From Paenibacillus terricola (GTDB lineage Bacteria; Bacillota; Bacilli; Paenibacillales; Paenibacillaceae): a stretch of DNA of 64,000 nt. Each line of letters begins with the position of its first letter. Within the stretch, counting starts at the first letter, position 1. Positions 50,423 to 58,142 of the stretch are shown here, piece by piece. Made by a program: the position numbers and the translations under genes. The notes beneath the pieces were generated by a model that saw only the letters and a program-made list of their open reading frames with translations, was not told where the DNA came from and ran no database searches. The stretch spans positions 496,001-560,000 of the forward strand of contig NZ_JACXZA010000002.1 of the NCBI RefSeq assembly GCF_014779765.1. The letters are read 5' to 3'.

Positions 50423-52831
50423 TTGATTAACACGAAATATAGAAATTGGGTATTTCTATTGATCACGCTTATTATTACAGGCTGGCTGACCATGCTATAT
50501 TTTAGCATCCCATACATTGCTGTTCAATTAGACGAATCCAATGGCAAGTGGGTTGTATCCGCTTTGGACAGCAAAGCATGGGCCGCTCAGCAAGGAATTC
50601 AGCTAGGAGATATTGTAACGAATGTTGATCATCAACCGATTGAAGAAAAGAACCTAAAGGATCATTACGAAATTAATACTGCGACTAACATTACCGTCAT
50701 GAGATCTGGTAGTCTGTTAGAATTCGATTTCTCAGATATGTCCAAGAGTCCGATTCTGTGGAACCAATCCATTATTCCAATGGCTTTATTCGTATTGATG
50801 CTATCTTTCTCTTCGTTTATTGCCTACAAGAAGCCATATGACGACTCAGCTTCATTATTAATATTTTTTCTAATGTCAATATCCCTTGGATATTTGGCAG
50901 CATACGGAAATACAGTCGGGGATTTATTCTCGGCTATCGTTTTTGAGCTCACACTGACATTATCTCCCATATTGTTTATTCATTTTGTAAGTAGTTACTT
51001 TAGCAATATGGGAATTGTTATCATTAATAAACGAATTGTTACGATTGGATATGGGACGATTGGGATGTGGAATATCTTTTATTTATTCTACATTCTCGTT
51101 CACACTGGAAATCGAATTGCACCGTTATTTATTAAATATCAAGGGCTTATTATATTTATCACTGGGACTCTACTCGCAATGCTTATTCAATTCCGGATGT
51201 ATGTCAGGTATCGTAAGTCATCCCAACAAGCTTTAATGAAGTATATGATGATCGGCAATATCGCTTCATTTTTCCCATTCATTGCTTTAACACTTTTGCC
51301 CATATTGTTAATGGGAACGCCTTTTGTGAACGGCGGCATAGCGGTATTGTCTTTTTTATTTTTGCCATTAACTTACTTATATCTTGTTGTCTCTAATCAA
51401 TTATTCGATATCGAGTTTATCATAAGTAGGCTGCGGTATTATTTGATCCTTGCCATCTTGCCGACCCTACTATTCATGGGTGGGGTGAGTCTTGCCTTCA
51501 TCGGTACATCGATTAGCCCCGTTGCGTGGGGACGGATGTTTCTAGTCATTTACGTTTCAAGTATTCTTTTCTTGTATGCTATAGAAGCATTAGATCGCAA
51601 GTTTCGTAACATAGTCATTAAAGGTGCACACAGATTCGAGCAGAGTTTGGAAAGCTTCTCAGATCGAATATCTGAAGTGAAGAAGGTAAGCGAACTAGAA
51701 GAATGTGTACTGAAGGAACTGCTTGAATTGCTGCCGATTGATTCGGTTGGATTTATTGAATGCCGCAATGAAGATCAAGAGATAACGTTAAAACGAGCGT
51801 ACGGAAACGTCCCATTCAAGGAGTTATATTTGCAGCTGCATCGTAATTGGTCGAGTGCAAGAGTCGGGCAAGAGCTGAAGCTAACGAAAGGGATCTGTTA
51901 TAAGATCGGGCAGGGCAGCGGAACGCAGCATCTGATATGGATCAGCGACAAAGTCAATCATACGGAATTTAATCATGACGAGAAGATGTGGCTGCGCACG
52001 CTTATCACCCATGTCGGATTCGTGTACCAGAACCTTCAGCTCATCGAGGGACTTGTACAAGATCTTGATCTAAAGAGAGAAGAGGCCCCACCGTGGGTCC
52101 TTCGCCTGCTGTTCCGATTATCGGAGCAAGAAAGACGTAAGCTTGCCAGCGACCTTCATGACTCTGCTCTTCAGGATCAATTGGTATGGTATCGCAAGCT
52201 GGAGATGATCGTGAGCGACGAAGCGGAGCTGCCGGAGAATATCCGTTCGCAATTGAATGAGATAAGTGAAGGATTACTCGATGTCATCCACCAAATCCGA
52301 GAAACTTGCAATGAGCTTCGGCCTCCGTTCTTGAAGGAGATGGGGGTAATCCAAGCCATAGAGAATTTATGTACTTATGCGCAGTTGAATGCGAACTTCA
52401 CGATTACGTTCGACCATCAAGATCTTCGCGTGGAGCTGGGCGACGAATATGTGCTGGCGATCTATCGAATTACGCAAGAACTGCTGCGTAACGGGATGAA
52501 GCATTCGAAGGCGACACATGTCCATTTGCAACTCTACTACGAAGGGCAGAACATCCGTTATTGTTACAAAGATAATGGAATCGGTATCGAGATGGATCGA
52601 TTGCAGTTGTCCTTTGACCATATGGGTTTGGCTGGAATTCGGGAGAGGGTGTCCGGACTAGAAGGTGAGACGGTCCTGCGTACGGCGCCAGGCAAAGGAT
52701 TAGAAATCGATATTCAATTGCCGCTGCCGCTTGAAGACAAGGATCAGGATATTGAAAAGGACAATGTGAGGAGGATGAATGATAATCGTACACAGCCGGT
52801 AATGATATTCCCTCATTCCGCAGATTTATAG
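50423..52831 (+). CDS. comP: ComP-like sensor histidine kinase
   Basis: An 802-residue kinase counted from TTG 50423, ten bases after AAGGAG. An N-terminal helix (VFLLITLIITGWLTMLYF) precedes a PDZ-like outer segment (VVSALDSKAWAAQQGIQLGDIV). About eight further helices follow (residues 115-400). The cytoplasmic part has a HisKA_3 domain with the phospho-acceptor in LASDLHDSALQDQL and a HATPase_c domain (LLRNGMKHSKATHVHLQL, YKDNGIGIEMDR, MGLAGIRERV). This polytopic plan with extracellular PDZ-like loop is that of ComP, the ComX receptor that phosphorylates ComA. ComA is not in the window. Confidence 0.88.
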   Translation: MINTKYRNWVFLLITLIITGWLTMLYFSIPYIAVQLDESNGKWVVSALDSKAWAAQQGIQLGDIVTNVDHQPIEEKNLKDHYEINTATNITVMRSGSLLEFDFSDMSKSPILWNQSIIPMALFVLMLSFSSFIAYKKPYDDSASLLIFFLMSISLGYLAAYGNTVGDLFSAIVFELTLTLSPILFIHFVSSYFSNMGIVIINKRIVTIGYGTIGMWNIFYLFYILVHTGNRIAPLFIKYQGLIIFITGTLLAMLIQFRMYVRYRKSSQQALMKYMMIGNIASFFPFIALTLLPILLMGTPFVNGGIAVLSFLFLPLTYLYLVVSNQLFDIEFIISRLRYYLILAILPTLLFMGGVSLAFIGTSISPVAWGRMFLVIYVSSILFLYAIEALDRKFRNIVIKGAHRFEQSLESFSDRISEVKKVSELEECVLKELLELLPIDSVGFIECRNEDQEITLKRAYGNVPFKELYLQLHRNWSSARVGQELKLTKGICYKIGQGSGTQHLIWISDKVNHTEFNHDEKMWLRTLITHVGFVYQNLQLIEGLVQDLDLKREEAPPWVLRLLFRLSEQERRKLASDLHDSALQDQLVWYRKLEMIVSDEAELPENIRSQLNEISEGLLDVIHQIRETCNELRPPFLKEMGVIQAIENLCTYAQLNANFTITFDHQDLRVELGDEYVLAIYRITQELLRNGMKHSKATHVHLQLYYEGQNIRYCYKDNGIGIEMDRLQLSFDHMGLAGIRERVSGLEGETVLRTAPGKGLEIDIQLPLPLEDKDQDIEKDNVRRMNDNRTQPVMIFPHSADL

Positions 52832-52871
52832 TACTATGGGGATTGCAAATCAGTTTCTCAAAACACGCAAC

Positions 52872-52908
52872 GAGCCTTAGAAGCGATTCTAAAGGCTCTT
52901 ATTTTTTT
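52872..52908 (+). terminator. Intrinsic terminator after comP
   Basis: GAGCCTTAGAA gcga TTCTAAaGGCTC followed by TTATTTTTTT. Confidence 0.85.
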
Positions 52909-53006
52909 ATATAAACTTATCATTGTAAAAATAGCTATATTAATCCCAAAATGCTGTTATAATTCCTAATTGAGACTAATCAATACTGCTTTTCATGGAG
53001 GTTCAA

Positions 53007-54440
53007 ATGTTATCTCAATTCAATGACCATAGTCTTTTTACACGTACATTTGAGAAGTCTCCAATCGGAATGGCTTTGTTATCTAGTAATGGAAGCATCT
53101 TAAAGGCTAATCCATCTTTATGCACAATGTTAGGATATACGGAAAGTGAATTAATAGACCTTGGTGTTTCACCTAATCCCCATCCTGAAGATTTAGAAGC
53201 AGATCTGAAGTTATGGAACAAATTGGTGCACGGTGAAATGGACGGTTATCAAATAGAACAAAGGTATGTTCATAAATCCGGGGCTATTCTATGGGGTCTT
53301 CTGAATGTGACAGCGGTCAGGAATCTTCAGGAGGCGAATGGGGAAGATCTGTTTATTTCCCAAGTTGTAGATATAACCGAACGGAAACATAAGGAAGAAG
53401 AGTTCAAGAAGATTGAAGAGCTGCACAACCTTATTGCTGAACATTCACTGGACGCTATTATTCGTTTAACACCTGACGGAATAGTCACCTATGTCTCGCC
53501 AGCGATCCGGAATCTAATCGGATATGAGCCGGATGAACTTATCGGGCAATATGTCTATGATTATTGGCATCCAGAGGAATTGAACAGTCGTTGGTTACAG
53601 AAAGATAATACGGATCAGTCGGATAGCAGAATAATTATTAATCGTCTGCGGCATAAAAACGGTCATTATATATGGCATGAAGCACACTCCAAAAAAATAA
53701 GAAATGCATCAGGGGAAATCCAACACGTTATCAGTATGGGCCGTGATATAACAGAACGAATGCAATCCGAAGAATTAATCCGCAGATCAGAGAAGCTTTC
53801 ATTAGTTGGTGAACTTGCAGCCGGAATCGCCCATGAAATTAGAAATCCATTAACTAGCTTACGAGGATTCATGCAATTGTACATGAAAGAGGATATAGAT
53901 GGCTCAAGGAAATTACGTAATGACGTCATGATATCCGAAATCGATCGAATCAATGAAATTGTCAGTGAGCTTCTAGTGCTAGCTAAACCTTCGAATGAGG
54001 TTTATGAGTTACGTGACGTCGTACAAATTCTAAATCACGTTACAAGATTACTTGAAGGACAAGCAAACCTTTATAATGTTCAAATAATTAAAGAGTTCGA
54101 TGTCAATTTACCCTGTATTCATTGTCAAATCAGTATCAATCAGGTATTTATCAATATACTAAAGAATGCCATTGAATCCATGCCTAACGGCGGAGATGTA
54201 ATCATACAAGCCAGACAAATGAATGATAAACTATACATTCGAATTAAAGACGCAGGGTTCGGAATTCCACATGAGGAAATGATCAAGATCGGAACCCCCT
54301 TTTATACGACAAAAGAAACAGGTACAGGATTAGGATTAATGGTTTCAATGAGGGTCATTCAAAATCATAAGGGGACTATGCGAGTTGAAAGTGAGGTTGG
54401 AAAGGGGACTATGGTGGAAGTTATTTTGCCAGTCCTGTGA
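53007..54440 (+). CDS. PAS-domain sensor histidine kinase (sporulation Kin type)
   Basis: A 477-residue cytoplasmic kinase with ATG 53007 (MLSQFNDH) after ATGGAGGT; the in-frame ATG 52995 overlaps that site. Two PAS domains come first (IGMALLSSNGSILKANPSLC about residues 20-120; LDAIIRLTPDGIVTYVSPAI about 150-255). Then the HisKA helix GELAAGIAHEIRNPLTSLRG carries the phospho-His, and a HATPase_c follows (INILKNAIESMPNGG, DAGFGIPHEEM, GTGLGLMVSMRV). The GIAHEIRNPLTSLxGF form is typical of KinA/KinE-type kinases feeding the sporulation phosphorelay. It has no response regulator next to it, an orphan arrangement that fits this role. Confidence 0.88.
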   Translation: MLSQFNDHSLFTRTFEKSPIGMALLSSNGSILKANPSLCTMLGYTESELIDLGVSPNPHPEDLEADLKLWNKLVHGEMDGYQIEQRYVHKSGAILWGLLNVTAVRNLQEANGEDLFISQVVDITERKHKEEEFKKIEELHNLIAEHSLDAIIRLTPDGIVTYVSPAIRNLIGYEPDELIGQYVYDYWHPEELNSRWLQKDNTDQSDSRIIINRLRHKNGHYIWHEAHSKKIRNASGEIQHVISMGRDITERMQSEELIRRSEKLSLVGELAAGIAHEIRNPLTSLRGFMQLYMKEDIDGSRKLRNDVMISEIDRINEIVSELLVLAKPSNEVYELRDVVQILNHVTRLLEGQANLYNVQIIKEFDVNLPCIHCQISINQVFINILKNAIESMPNGGDVIIQARQMNDKLYIRIKDAGFGIPHEEMIKIGTPFYTTKETGTGLGLMVSMRVIQNHKGTMRVESEVGKGTMVEVILPVL

Positions 54441-54506
54441 ATTTCACTGCCTATCTGTCCGATAATATAGAATGTCTATTAATCGGAAACGAGAGGAGTC
54501 TAGAAG

Positions 54507-54689
54507 ATGGATATTGCTTCAATCTCAATGGCAATGAGCCAATTTTCGGTAGCGCAATCGGCAAGCTTACAGGTATTGTCAATGTCGAAGGACATGGCAG
54601 AGCAGCAAGGACAGCAATTGGCGGAAATGTTAAGGTCGGTTCCCGCTCCTCATCCCAATCTAGGTGCCAGACTGGATATATCGGTCTAG
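54507..54689 (+). CDS. yjfB: YjfB-family motility-associated small protein
   Basis: A 60-residue protein: MDIASISMAMSQFSVAQSAS and LQVLSMSKDMAEQQGQQLAE match the YjfB family, small proteins made with the motility regulon in Bacillus. ATG 54507 follows GAGAGGAG. TCCGATAA at 54458-54465 resembles a sigma-D -10 (GCCGATAA), but no clear TAAA -35 was found at the right distance. Function unknown. Confidence 0.82.
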   Translation: MDIASISMAMSQFSVAQSASLQVLSMSKDMAEQQGQQLAEMLRSVPAPHPNLGARLDISV

Positions 54690-54742
54690 AAGATTAATAA
54701 AGGCATAATAAACTGAATACGTCAAATGGATTTTATTGCTAG

Positions 54743-54772
54743 AGCTCATCCTAATGGATGAGCTTTATTTTT
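54743..54772 (+). terminator. Intrinsic terminator
   Basis: AGCTCATCC taat GGATGAGCT plus TTATTTTT. Confidence 0.85.
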
Positions 54773-54872
54773 GCTTTATTCTTTTGCATTTTATATTATT
54801 ATGTATTAATGATGTTCAATTGAACCTATGCTTTACGTTTCAACATTACCAACCTACAAGGGGTGCTACCAC

Positions 54873-55757
54873 ATGGAAGACCAGAAACCGTTCCGAATTT
54901 TACTCTATTATAAATATGTCGCAATTGATGATTATGAAGCTTTTGCGGCTGAACACCTTGAGTTCTGCAAGGAACTTGGGGTGAAAGGCAGAATAATAAT
55001 TGCAGCAGAAGGGATCAACGGGACGATCTCAGGAACCTGGGAGCAAACGGAAGCCTATATGACTTATATGCATAAGCTTCCATTGTTCACAGACCTTCTC
55101 TTCAAGATCGACGAGTCAGAAAAACACGCATTCACAAAGCTATTCGTCAGACCTAAGAAGGAACTCGTCACTTTAAGATACGACACACCTTTGGATCCGA
55201 ATACGATGAGTGGTAAACGTCTGTCGCCTAAGGAGTTCTACGAGCAGCTTCAACGTGAAGACATTATCATTCTTGACGGCAGGAATGGGTATGAGTATGA
55301 TATGGGGCATTTCCGCAATGCAATACGCCCGGATATTGAGTCGTTCCGGGAATTCCCAGAATGGATTCGTAATAATCTGTCAGATGCTAAGGATAAGAAG
55401 GTTATTACCTATTGCACTGGGGGGATTAGATGCGAGACATTAACCGGTGTACTTCTGAATGAAGGATTTACCGATGTCGCCCAGCTTGATGGGGGTATTG
55501 TTACGTATGGGAAGGACCCAGATGTTCAAGGTCGATTATTTGATGGCAAATTGTATGTATTCGATGAACGTATTGGCGTACGTGTCAATCAAACGGATGA
55601 AGAAGTTACTATTGCCAAGTGTCAGCACTGTGGGAATCCTACAGATAACATGATCAATTGTACAGATGATTTATGTCATTCCAAGCATTTCTGCTGCGAA
55701 GATTGTCTGGATGTACATGAGGGATATTGCTCAGATTCTTGTAAACCAAAGGCTTAA
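54873..55757 (+). CDS. trhO: TrhO, rhodanese-like tRNA U34 hydroxylase
   Basis: A 294-residue protein with ATG 54873 (MEDQKPFRI) after AAGGGGTGC. The N-terminal acylphosphatase-like domain (IIIAAEGINGTISGTWEQTE) precedes a rhodanese domain with VITYCTGGIRCETLTGVLL, the active-site Cys loop. The Cys-rich C-terminus (AKCQHCGNPTDNMINCTDDLC, HFCCEDC) is typical of the YceA/TrhO family. TrhO makes 5-hydroxyuridine at the wobble position of tRNA, using prephenate-independent oxygen chemistry. It is a single gene. Confidence 0.93.
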   Translation: MEDQKPFRILLYYKYVAIDDYEAFAAEHLEFCKELGVKGRIIIAAEGINGTISGTWEQTEAYMTYMHKLPLFTDLLFKIDESEKHAFTKLFVRPKKELVTLRYDTPLDPNTMSGKRLSPKEFYEQLQREDIIILDGRNGYEYDMGHFRNAIRPDIESFREFPEWIRNNLSDAKDKKVITYCTGGIRCETLTGVLLNEGFTDVAQLDGGIVTYGKDPDVQGRLFDGKLYVFDERIGVRVNQTDEEVTIAKCQHCGNPTDNMINCTDDLCHSKHFCCEDCLDVHEGYCSDSCKPKA

Positions 55758-55781
55758 AATAAAGGGTATGGAAGAATAAAC

Positions 55782-55865
55782 TGACCCTGCCGGTTTCTGG
55801 ATTCAATTTGATCCACTGGTTCTTGGTACGATTAAAGTCTGAGTGCCACTGACCATTACTGCGGC
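55782..55865 (+). pseudogene. Degenerate partial copy of the RDD-family gene
   Basis: These 84 bp align with 56989-57072, the 5' part of the RDD gene downstream. Shared runs are TGACCCTGC and GGTTTCTGGATTC, then CACTGGTTCTTG and GTGCCACTG, with scattered substitutions and stops. It is a truncated duplicate in the 266-bp gap after trhO. Confidence 0.7.
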
Positions 55866-55875
55866 GCAAAGTCAT

Positions 55876-55915
55876 CAAACCCATCTCACTGCTTTTCATA
55901 AGTGAGAAGGGTTTG
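55876..55915. terminator. Hairpin after the RDD relic
   Basis: CAAACCC-a-TCTCACT / AGTGAGA-a-GGGTTTG. It resembles the reverse complement of the RDD-gene terminator at 57419-57457. Confidence 0.5.
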
Positions 55916-56023
55916 GTGTTTGAGAAATGGAGTAGTCTTTTTATGGTATTTCCAGCGGGTGTGCCTTTAAGTATTTTTATTCTCGTGCTCTATCGGGAAT
56001 AGAAAACAAGGGGGCAGTCTTTA

Positions 56024-56350
56024 TTATTGTTCAGTCTCTGAACCCATTTGTAAGTTCATTGAAGAAATATGTTGTTTCGTTTGGTCAGTACCCAATTGAT
56101 AAACGGTATTATATATTTGTTTTAACAAATAATCGTACATGTCATTTTCGCTGTCATGGTGATATGGAATTACCGGGATATGCGCACGAAAAAAGGTTTT
56201 TTCATCTGCCGCTTCCCATTCGTTGAACAACAGAGTTAATTTATCAACCTCTTCTCTCGTCGCATCAATCTCCAATTCATAAGCAGCATCCCCTTGATTA
56301 AGCATGATATTTCTGGATTGTATAGAAACATAATATCTTCTTTTCTCCAT
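56024..56350 (-). CDS. Hypothetical cytoplasmic protein
   Basis: A 108-residue protein counted from ATG 56350 (MEKRRYYVS), eight bases after AGAGGGTGAAG. KRRYYVSIQSRNIMLNQGDA, then AYELEIDATREEVDKLTLLF, reads as a short beta-strand pair with a helix, followed by an acidic helical part. No family was recognised. It lies downstream of a small membrane-protein gene on the same strand; the two frames overlap by a few bases, so they probably form one operon. Confidence 0.6.
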   Translation of the reverse strand: MEKRRYYVSIQSRNIMLNQGDAAYELEIDATREEVDKLTLLFNEWEAADEKTFFRAHIPVIPYHHDSENDMYDYLLKQIYNTVYQLGTDQTKQHISSMNLQMGSETEQ

Positions 56351-56382
56351 GATCTTCACCCTCTTTTCATAAATTTCAACCC

Positions 56383-56607
56383 TCATGACTGTGTCAGGTA
56401 AATCAAGACCATTGCAATAACAATCGCTAGCACGGGAGCGATTACATAGTAAATGAAGATCGGATTCGCTGAGACAGGATGTTTGACTGTCTTTAAGCTC
56501 AATTTTTTATCAAGAACGTGAGCTTTCTGTTTACGAACAATGATGGTTGAACTGACCGCTCCATAAACACAAGCTGCTATCCCTAATATTGCTAACAAAG
56601 TATACAA
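56383..56607 (-). CDS. Small two-helix membrane protein
   Basis: A 74-residue protein with TTG 56607 as start, after AAGGAGGGTAAT. Helix 1 is LLAILGIAACVYGAVSSTII and helix 2 is IFIYYVIAPVLAIVIAMVLI, joined by a basic loop (RKQKAHVLDKKLSLKTVKH). No family was recognised. It is probably co-transcribed with the next minus-strand gene. The 373-bp region 56608-56980 beyond it has no supported gene. Confidence 0.6.
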   Translation of the reverse strand: MYTLLAILGIAACVYGAVSSTIIVRKQKAHVLDKKLSLKTVKHPVSANPIFIYYVIAPVLAIVIAMVLIYLTQS

Positions 56608-56980
56608 GTATTACCCTCCTTTCATAAAAATGAGCTACCCTTATCTTGTTTACGTATTTGTTTTTTATTCATTCCTAGAATCGATTAGACAAATGCTCGA
56701 TGGATCTGCATGAGTGGAAGATCCCAGAACTGAAATAAAAGGCAATTCCGCAAGAGATTTCATACTTGTGCTAGTCCAGGATATCGTGGCAGGAGCGAGT
56801 ACGTAAGGAGTGCTATTTGACACTAATACGTTAAGGGTAGGAATCCCTCAGCCATCTGAAGGGCGGCTAGAGAATATAATAGTTCCAGTGATGGCAGTTG
56901 CAACTTTTCCAAATTTTGAAACGTATTAGGTTAAGTGGTCTTGTCTATTGTCAGCACACCTTAAGGGGAGGGATGTTGTT

Positions 56981-57379
56981 GTGAATACGAATGACCCTGC
57001 TGGTTTCTGGATTCGATTCGGTGCACTGGTTCTTGACGCGATCATTGTCGGGGTGCCACTGGCCATTATTGCACATGCTCTGGGTGTCAAATATGTTACG
57101 GATATCATATCGTTCTTGTATACCTTACTTACTCCGGTTTTGTGGAATGGGTACACGATTGGTAAACGGATATGTGGTATTCGAATCGTAAAGATAAGCG
57201 ACGGACTACCGCCGAGTCTGGGAACGATGCTGCTTCGACATATAGTTGCCGGCCTAATTTACGGGTTTACGCTTGGCATTGCTCTTATTGTAAGTGCAAC
57301 CATGGTAGCAGCCCGTGAGGATAAACGGTCAATACATGATTTTATCGCAGGCACCGAAGTCGTCCATGAACGGCTCTAA
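56981..57379 (+). CDS. RDD-family membrane protein
   Basis: A 132-residue protein with GTG 56981 after GGGGAGGGATG. The RDD signature reads GFWIRFGALVLDAIIVGVPL (Arg and Asp in helix 1) and IGKRICGIRIVKISDG after helix 2; a third helix is HIVAGLIYGFTLGIALIVSA, and the ending is REDKRSIHDFIAGTEVV. RDD proteins are poorly characterised transport-related membrane proteins. A decayed copy of its 5' end is present 1.2 kb upstream. Confidence 0.85.
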   Translation: MNTNDPAGFWIRFGALVLDAIIVGVPLAIIAHALGVKYVTDIISFLYTLLTPVLWNGYTIGKRICGIRIVKISDGLPPSLGTMLLRHIVAGLIYGFTLGIALIVSATMVAAREDKRSIHDFIAGTEVVHERL

Positions 57380-57418
57380 ATAGTGAACGAACAGAGTCGC
57401 TTCTTTTACAAGGATCAA

Positions 57419-57457
57419 GCCCCTCTCACTTATGTGCAAGCAGTGAGAGGGGTTTTG
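57419..57457 (+). terminator. Intrinsic terminator after the RDD gene
   Basis: CCCCTCTCACT / AGTGAGAGGGG around TATGTGCAAGC, followed by TTTTG. The 57458-57968 stretch after it holds no supported gene. Confidence 0.8.
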
Positions 57458-57913
57458 TCGTTGATCTTCGAGCTTATTATCATGAGAAAGTAGAGCATAT
57501 CGAGTTATTCCCTCCGCAGTAGACAAAAGATGTGATGGATTTGATGCTGTCTTAATCCTCAGGACTTTTTTATCATTTTTTGGCGAAACTGTAAGAAGTA
57601 TAATAAAAACAGGTCGATCCCCCTCGAATACATCCGTAAGAAAAGTCCCGAAGACGAAACCTCTCCAAACGCCGCCCTCCCTGAATGCATATAAGCGTTC
57701 TACTACGCAGTAGGTCTTTTGATAGCGCTTCACACCATGTATATGTTCCTGATTATGATGAATGATGAAGGAATTGAAATTGAGATAAATTCAGCTTGCC
57801 AACGAGATCTAGTTAGAAACAGGTAGATTAAAAGTACTGCATATGTCGATTTTTGGTCAATTTATCAAAATATGTACATTGAGGCAAGGTTCGATTATGA
57901 TTCGATGTGGGAA

Positions 57914-57950
57914 AGGAATGATGCATTCGTTATCCCGTCGATAACATTCC
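57914..57950 (+). repeat. 5'-UTR hairpin before the 18-residue peptide
   Basis: GGAATG...GTTATC ccgtc GATAAC-ATTCC forms a stem-loop ending just before the GCAGGAGGTG ribosome site of the peptide gene. It could stabilise the mRNA or gate translation. Confidence 0.5.
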
Positions 57951-57968
57951 TGCAGGAGGTGACTACTC

Positions 57969-58025
57969 ATGAAAAAAAGCCAATTCAAAAAACCGGTTCG
58001 CGGAATTATTGAACCACTCATCTAG
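57969..58025 (+). CDS. 18-residue peptide, candidate precursor or leader
   Basis: An 18-codon ORF, MKKSQFKKPVRGIIEPLI, with ATG 57969 preceded by GCAGGAGGTGACTACTC, a near-perfect ribosome site. The peptide is very basic at its N-terminus and hydrophobic at its end. It is followed by a 16-bp perfect hairpin and by five co-directional genes. A strong site on so short an ORF suggests it is translated. It could be a precursor peptide for the downstream proteins or a regulatory leader. No known family was recognised. Confidence 0.5.
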   Translation: MKKSQFKKPVRGIIEPLI

Positions 58026-58031
58026 TTGATC

Positions 58032-58075
58032 GAACAATATCCAGCGCTGCATCCAGCATGCGCTGGATATTGTTC
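58032..58075 (+). repeat. 16-bp perfect hairpin between the peptide and the propeller gene
   Basis: GAACAATATCCAGCGC (58032-58047) and GCGCTGGATATTGTTC (58060-58075) are exact complements. No T run follows (TGCTATTACGG), so complete termination is unlikely; it may be a processing or attenuation structure. Confidence 0.7.
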
Positions 58076-58142
58076 TGCTATTACGGATTGCAAAACCTAT
58101 TAACAGGCTGCGTAACAACCTATTTCTGAAGGGAGTCACGTT

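Noticed and set aside
55930-56006. Short plus-strand frame MVFPAGVPLSIFILVLYRE
   Set aside because: Only 19 codons without a ribosome site; probably a membrane-gene relic or chance.
56665-56847. Minus-strand stop-to-stop frame of about 60 codons
   Set aside because: The translation is not obviously low-complexity, but there is no ribosome site at its only ATG and no recognisable homologue. It may be a relic.
57329-57733. Minus-strand frame across the RDD terminator
   Set aside because: It spans a clear terminator hairpin, overlaps the RDD gene and has no ribosome site.
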